From a virus: a DNA stretch of 20,537 bases. Position 1 is the first letter of the stretch. Each line of letters begins with the position of its first letter. The stretch covers positions 1 through 20,537 of IMG/VR virus record IMGVR_UViG_3300020473_000853; one strand, given 5' to 3'. The notes beneath the pieces are model-generated. The model did not search any database, was not told the DNA's origin, and saw only the letters and a list, made by a program, of their open reading frames with translations. Shown here piece by piece: positions 16,274-20,537 of this stretch. The position numbers and the translations under genes were made by a program.

Positions 16274-16807
16274 CTATGATGCTAACACATTTGGACTACC
16301 AAATGCAACCACTGATGAACAAGGCCAACTTTTACCTGGTTTTCCATAACCAAGAGGATCCATAATACGTCCTATTGGGATCTTGAATGCTAGAACTTGC
16401 TTTGTAGTAGCATAAAGGAGTCTCCAGTGTCCTTTACCCATCATATCCTCAGTTGTAATAAGACTGCAAACAGTTGGTGTAGGAACAATACAAGTTGCTT
16501 TACCACAGGGACAAAGATAATTGATAATATTGGTTGTTGGCGATAAATGTGGTATAAATTGATCACCAAAGATCATAATTGGTAAACCATTTACTAGAAC
16601 CGTTGCCCTCATTGGGTTTAAAGCAGTAAGTGGGACTAGTGGCATAGGAGGCCACATACAAGTCTTCTCCTTAACAACAATAGGCAGTTGAATCGGTGGA
16701 GTACCGCAAGACTGTGTACTATGTATTGTTGAAGGAATAGGCACACCGTGCCCTGAACAGGGTAGTCCATTATGGTGTGCAACTGGTCGTAAGAGTCCTA
16801 ATGCCAT
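16274..16807 (-). CDS. PAAR-like baseplate spike-tip protein
   Basis: 177 residues. The N-terminus has HHNGLPCSGHGVPIPSTIHS and a following QSCGTPP, typical of PAAR-like proteins; residues about 70-85 (RATVLVNGLPIMIFGDQ) resemble the family's VNG-x-P-x-x-x-x-GD element. There are eight Cys, including LCPCGKATC, and several His, giving many candidate metal ligands. PAAR proteins cap the trimeric spike of contractile tails with a metal-bound tip; T4 gp5.4 is the phage example (97 residues), so this one is about 80 residues longer. Its ATG overlaps the stop of the upstream gene (TAATG), supporting a spike-complex partnership. The extra C-terminal part (GHWRLLYATTKQVLAF onward) is unassigned. Confidence 0.8.
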   Translation of the reverse strand: MALGLLRPVAHHNGLPCSGHGVPIPSTIHSTQSCGTPPIQLPIVVKEKTCMWPPMPLVPLTALNPMRATVLVNGLPIMIFGDQFIPHLSPTTNIINYLCPCGKATCIVPTPTVCSLITTEDMMGKGHWRLLYATTKQVLAFKIPIGRIMDPLGYGKPGKSWPCSSVVAFGSPNVLAS

Positions 16808-17765
16808 TATTGATCTTGGTTAGTTAAATCACATTCATCGAAATATGGGTTACCCCATCTCTTAATTGAATCTTCTAATAGGTTTGTTGCTCCAGGTAAG
16901 TAGTTTGCCCAGTGCATCTTGCCATTCCACGGTCCTATTTCTATGTATGGATTGTCTTCTGTAGTTTTACCTGTATCAAATGCTACTGTAGAGTGCACAA
17001 TGTTCTGTAGTGCAGCACATTGACCATATTCATTAAGGTTGCTGCTCTGTACCCACGTGGAGGGGTTAGAGAAAGGTTGCCCTGTACAGATATCATCACT
17101 TGCCAAACCATTACCATTGGCATCATATCCACTATATACGTCCAAAACACCATCAGCAATAAAGTTATGCCAACAAAGATCTGGGAATTTGTTGTTGGTA
17201 CAGCTATCTAACTGGATAGTATTGTACGTATGATTGTATGTTTGACCATTCATAGTATCATAGATGCTTATAGAACCACTTCCATACGCCGTATAGTTGT
17301 CAGGACCAACCCAAGTAGCGAGTTTCTCGAGCTCTGTTCCATAGAAATCGAATGTAGTTTCATCACCAGCACTAGGAACGAACGTATAATTACCACCACC
17401 TGAACTAAAACACCGTCCTTTTACCGTAGAACCACGTGTACAAGAGTGAGATTTATCATTTGGACCAGCAGGGCGTGGTCTAGTGTAAGAAGGTTTGGGT
17501 AAAGACTCCAACCAATCTAAGAATCTCTGGTTAATTACCTCACCTTTTTGAGAAACATCACCTTCACACCACATTGATACACGTACTTGAGCGAATTCTT
17601 CCTTACTTCCGCAGTATTTGTAAGGTAGATACCCATAAGTCTTCTCATCACCGTACTGATCATACGAAACATATGGACAAGGTATGTCAAAGAAACGCCT
17701 AACTTGATAAAAATTGGTCTGAAATGTCTCTAAACACTCTCCTCCAAACATTCCAGGCATTCCAG
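16807..17765 (-). other. Cys-rich C-terminal region of the partial structural protein
   Basis: About 318 residues with 11 Cys: GECLETF, FDIPCPYVSYDQYGD, YKYCGSKEEF, SMWCEGD, SHSCTRGSTVKGRCFSS, LDSCTNNKFPDLCW, DDICTGQ, GQCAAL and DECDL. Trp/Tyr are also frequent. No family recognised. A weak Asp/Asn-Gly loop (YDANGNGLASDD) is present. Confidence 0.6.
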
Positions 17766-20537
17766 CAGCCATTTTACTCTCAACATACGCTGAATCTTCT
17801 ACAGAATGTGATACAGCATCAGAAATAAACGCATCATTTTGTCCCCAAGTAGCATCAGCATTCAAAATTTGACTTGAATATTGTTCAGGATCCATATATG
17901 TGCTTAAATTTGTCCAATCTTTACCTACACCTGGGTTTAAACACGCAACAGGTATCTGATCACAGAATTTTACCTTCTCATCAGCATTATAATCAGTCGC
18001 TTTAATATACCCAGACACATACTCTGTCTGAATTGGTGCATTAAAACCCTTAAATGACTCTTTAGCATACCCTAATCCTTCACCCCAAGCGTCATTTGCT
18101 TCTTTATTTGGTATATTTTCACCTTCAGTATCAGATTCTAGTGATCTAGAGAGCTGATCTTCAATACCTTTAGCACCTTCACCCACATATGTGTCTGAAC
18201 GAATCTTTTTATCACGTTGTGCTACAGATATTTGTACTTCTTCGCCAGGCTGATAACCAGCACCTGGGTCAAGAATGGTTACTGTCTTGACACAACCTAG
18301 TGCATCAATGGTAACTGTGGCTTCTGCTTGCTTAATAGTACCAGTATAACCAGCTTCAGTGATGTATTTTTGGTTTTTTACGTTACCTGCAACGTTTGCA
18401 GCGTCATAACCTGCCATTTCAAAGTCATCATTAGTCTCATAACTGATTGCAATTTCTCCAGATACGTTATCTTCAAAGGTTTCTGGTATATGAGACGCAG
18501 TATCTGAGTATCCTTCTTGTCTTGCAAGGTCAGGAATAGAAATAACCACCTGTGGATCTGTATAATCTCTACCACCATTGATAATTTCAATAGATCCTAT
18601 CTGTCCTGCATCATTAACTGTTGCTTCTAATATAGCCTCATCAAAGTCTCTTTTAGGTATCTTTGCTTCATTGTCAATCTCTACCTTATAATATGACAAT
18701 TTCTTTGGAAATTCATATACTCCAAAGAATGCTGCTTTGTCTTTTATTCCATATCCAGCTAAAATTGAAGCAACTGCACCATTTGCAGAGTTGTATGTTT
18801 GCTGATATTGGAATTCATTACCCTTTGCACCTGCTATAGTCTGTAATCTCATATATCCACATCTCAATTCATCACCAAAATACCTTACACTTTGGATCAA
18901 CCACCCATTTATAGTCTCACCAATCGTATAGAACCCCTCTTCGTTCGTATATCTGAAGAATACCATCAAATCATCGGTTCCTACAGCCCAAAATGACTCT
19001 TGAAGACCACTTCCAGCTGGTGCATCGACTGCAATATGTGTTTTTTGGGTCACCCACGCATCTTGACGCATCTCATAGTAATAAGAGTGGTAAGTTGTAT
19101 GCGGGTCGTGAGGACAGTCAGCAGTAGACGGATTACAAGGTGCATCAGTAGTGATCAAATTGATGCCATATATGGGTCCAGAGAAGGGAAATACGGTATC
19201 ATACAAATAATACACGAATTGACCCTCAAAAGCGTCGTGAAAACCCAAAAATCGGGGTAAAGCTGCCTTTACAGCACCATTTTTGCCATAATACCACTCA
19301 AAATTGCCTTTTTCATCGATTAATTCGGCATTATCGGGGTTTCCCCAACCTAAAGTGCTTGCAGGGGGTGATTGTTCGTTATAATCTTCCTCTCCATAGC
19401 CTCCATCTTCATCCCATTCGTACCAAGTTGACCTAGAAACCTCTCCAGTATTGATAGGTTTGCCTGATTCAACAACCTGCTTTTTCTTACGTGGTGCATT
19501 TCTAGAGAACACATACCCTAATATGCCTTGATACTTGTAATCCTGATCTAGTGGTAACTTACAGTTAGGGACACCAGGAATGTCCATTTCTAGGTTATAC
19601 TCATTTGCTGGGTCTGTGGTATAGAAGTCATCAGGGTTATCTAACCTCTTATAATGATACAGAGGTATTAGTGACTCATTAGGATGTGTTACACCTGCAG
19701 AAACAGCAGCAGCTGATGAAGTCCAAATGTATCCTAGACTAGCAACTGAGTTACCTGGGTCATTAAGTATACTTGTAGTAAGAGAAGCATTACAATCACT
19801 ACCGTCTCCATCCTTAAAGCATATCTTAGTATTACCATCTTGTAAGGTAAACCCTGCAGCATTACCATTAGTAATAGTACAGTTGTATGTTTGACCACCT
19901 GTAATCGTAGCAGTCTGTGGAACTGCAGTACCAGTCCTTCCACTTTGAGTAAATGATATATTCAGACTAGGAATTGCATATGTTCCTAATGCAGTACCAG
20001 CAGTACTAGGATTATCGTTCCAACTAAAGTTAAATGTAATCGTAGCGGTACCTGATCCTGTACAGACTAGATTACCACTTGCATCAAATGTTGCTGCTAC
20101 TGTACTAGCACCACTAACTGTGGAGAAGTAACTATTAAAATTTACAGGGTCATATAATAAGAATAACTCTGAATTACCACTATGACTTGACTCTGAAAGA
20201 TAAAAAACCTCCCTCTTATTCCTAGGTTCTGCATTATAACGTCTAGGATTAAAAGGAACGCTATCAGGTAGTTCTTTTAAGTAATGCCAAGTATGATCTA
20301 CTCTCCTACAAGAGAACCATCTCCATATAGGTCTTCTTTCCGCATCGCAGTTAGCAACGCAAGTCTCAACCTGTGTTCCGATATAATAAACTTCATCCTT
20401 TCCAAACTCATAAGATCCAGGACCACTTCCTTCCACCTTAATCTGATACCCACCAGGACCGAACTGGGCAAATGCTTGATGATCTTCAGTTGTATATGAA
20501 CGGGAGTATTCGTGTGAATCTACGGGATTCTGGTAAC
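16807..20537 (-). CDS. Cys-rich multidomain structural protein, 5' end outside window
   Basis: The frame is open from the window edge (first full codon 20535) to TAA at 16809-16807: 1,242 visible residues. A GTG at 20436 is internal, because the frame continues upstream (HEYSRSYTTEDHQAFAQFGP). Visible parts, by nucleotide: DUF5648-like segment (20220-20125: VFYLSES, LFLLYDPVNFNSYFS); Ig-like insert (20125-19745); resumed DUF5648-like repeats (19740-19480: LYHYKRLDNPDDFYTTD, YKYQGILGYVFS); aromatic region (19380-18840); two GxGY units (about 18600-18535 and 18285-18220); and a Cys-rich C-terminus. I count 25 Cys. It precedes the PAAR gene with a TAATG overlap, so it may be part of the hub/spike, possibly the C-terminal extension of a gp5-like protein. 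No lysozyme or OB-fold is visible in the window. Confidence 0.9.
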   Translation of the reverse strand, partial: YQNPVDSHEYSRSYTTEDHQAFAQFGPGGYQIKVEGSGPGSYEFGKDEVYYIGTQVETCVANCDAERRPIWRWFSCRRVDHTWHYLKELPDSVPFNPRRYNAEPRNKREVFYLSESSHSGNSELFLLYDPVNFNSYFSTVSGASTVAATFDASGNLVCTGSGTATITFNFSWNDNPSTAGTALGTYAIPSLNISFTQSGRTGTAVPQTATITGGQTYNCTITNGNAAGFTLQDGNTKICFKDGDGSDCNASLTTSILNDPGNSVASLGYIWTSSAAAVSAGVTHPNESLIPLYHYKRLDNPDDFYTTDPANEYNLEMDIPGVPNCKLPLDQDYKYQGILGYVFSRNAPRKKKQVVESGKPINTGEVSRSTWYEWDEDGGYGEEDYNEQSPPASTLGWGNPDNAELIDEKGNFEWYYGKNGAVKAALPRFLGFHDAFEGQFVYYLYDTVFPFSGPIYGINLITTDAPCNPSTADCPHDPHTTYHSYYYEMRQDAWVTQKTHIAVDAPAGSGLQESFWAVGTDDLMVFFRYTNEEGFYTIGETINGWLIQSVRYFGDELRCGYMRLQTIAGAKGNEFQYQQTYNSANGAVASILAGYGIKDKAAFFGVYEFPKKLSYYKVEIDNEAKIPKRDFDEAILEATVNDAGQIGSIEIINGGRDYTDPQVVISIPDLARQEGYSDTASHIPETFEDNVSGEIAISYETNDDFEMAGYDAANVAGNVKNQKYITEAGYTGTIKQAEATVTIDALGCVKTVTILDPGAGYQPGEEVQISVAQRDKKIRSDTYVGEGAKGIEDQLSRSLESDTEGENIPNKEANDAWGEGLGYAKESFKGFNAPIQTEYVSGYIKATDYNADEKVKFCDQIPVACLNPGVGKDWTNLSTYMDPEQYSSQILNADATWGQNDAFISDAVSHSVEDSAYVESKMAAGMPGMFGGECLETFQTNFYQVRRFFDIPCPYVSYDQYGDEKTYGYLPYKYCGSKEEFAQVRVSMWCEGDVSQKGEVINQRFLDWLESLPKPSYTRPRPAGPNDKSHSCTRGSTVKGRCFSSGGGNYTFVPSAGDETTFDFYGTELEKLATWVGPDNYTAYGSGSISIYDTMNGQTYNHTYNTIQLDSCTNNKFPDLCWHNFIADGVLDVYSGYDANGNGLASDDICTGQPFSNPSTWVQSSNLNEYGQCAALQNIVHSTVAFDTGKTTEDNPYIEIGPWNGKMHWANYLPGATNLLEDSIKRWGNPYFDECDLTNQDQ
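18220..18605 (-). repeat. Two GxGY-type units in the Cys-rich protein
   Basis: IEIINGGRDYTDPQVVISIP and VTILDPGAGYQPGEEVQISV, about 105 residues apart. They are the same unit seen in arrays A-D of the giant protein, showing that the two neighbours share a building block. Confidence 0.7.
19480..20220 (-). other. DUF5648-like 'FYTTD' repeats split by an Ig-like insert
   Basis: LIPLYHYKRLDNPDDFYTTD and YKYQGILGYVFS fit DUF5648-type repeats (YRFYNP..GDHFYTT, then YEGI.GYV). An upstream copy begins at VFYLSESSHSGNSELFLLYD and stops at NSYFST; its expected end (LGYIWTSS) comes about 125 residues later. Between them is a Thr/Gly/Ser-rich stretch (GTATITFNFSW, AVPQTATITGGQTYNCTI, KICFKDGDGSDCNAS) with beta-sandwich character. 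Confidence 0.6.

Noticed and set aside
20284-20436. GTG at 20436 as the start of the large upstream gene, and a plus-strand frame over the same place
   Set aside because: The minus frame continues without a stop to the window edge with similar composition, so the GTG is an internal Val; the plus frame is an antisense shadow.
16807-20537. Tail lysozyme activity in the upstream large protein
   Set aside because: No lysozyme catalytic motif or OB-fold is visible in the residues present; it could only be in the missing 5' part.

Overview
The window looks like the baseplate/tail structural cluster of a T4-like marine myovirus, most likely a cyanophage (Prochlorococcus/Synechococcus host). The evidence is recognisable gp25 and gp6 baseplate wedge proteins, a PAAR-type spike tip, a small Lys/Arg-rich protein of a type I recall from cyanophages, AT-rich DNA, tight overlaps, and a CTAAATA motif of the kind proposed as the cyanophage late promoter. 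All real genes lie on the minus strand, so transcription runs from high to low coordinates. I see no tRNA, CRISPR array, integrase, insertion sequence or plus-strand gene.

Layout in transcription order. (1) 20537-16807: a large Cys-rich structural protein, open at its 5' end (1,242 residues visible), with DUF5648-like 'FYTTD' repeats interrupted by an Ig-like insert, two GxGY repeats and a Cys-rich C-terminus. (2) 16807-16274: a PAAR-like protein joined by a TAATG overlap. (3) 16257-16105: a 50-residue basic protein. (4) 16104-16098: CTAAATA, followed by gp25 (16070-15663), whose start codon lies in a 12-bp palindrome. (5) 15663-13579: gp6, joined to gp25 by TAATG. (6) 13551 to beyond position 1: one enormous uninterrupted reading frame of at least 4,517 codons, two thirds of the window.

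I translated the giant frame line by line and found no in-frame stop. It is a mosaic. In order it has an N-terminal phage-structural motif, GxGY array A, the rest of the N-terminal module ('KGT..S...LF', 'YPKDEVIKPS'), the first half of a YHYH-type domain, GxGY array B, the rest of the YHYH-type domain, a canonical EF-hand-like loop, more GxGY units, a beta-propeller-like stretch, a LamG-like domain, a tail-fibre-type 'YQCTSPGTSG' module, GxGY array C, a tandem helical repeat, and a second LamG-like domain running off the window.

gp25 and gp6 form the baseplate wedge, and the PAAR protein probably caps the central spike. The upstream Cys-rich protein may be part of the hub/spike. The giant protein follows gp6, where T4 has gene 7, and is probably a peripheral baseplate or adsorption protein. 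The most notable pattern is that extra beta modules (GxGY arrays or an Ig-like insert) appear to have been inserted inside otherwise recognisable domains at three places in two proteins.
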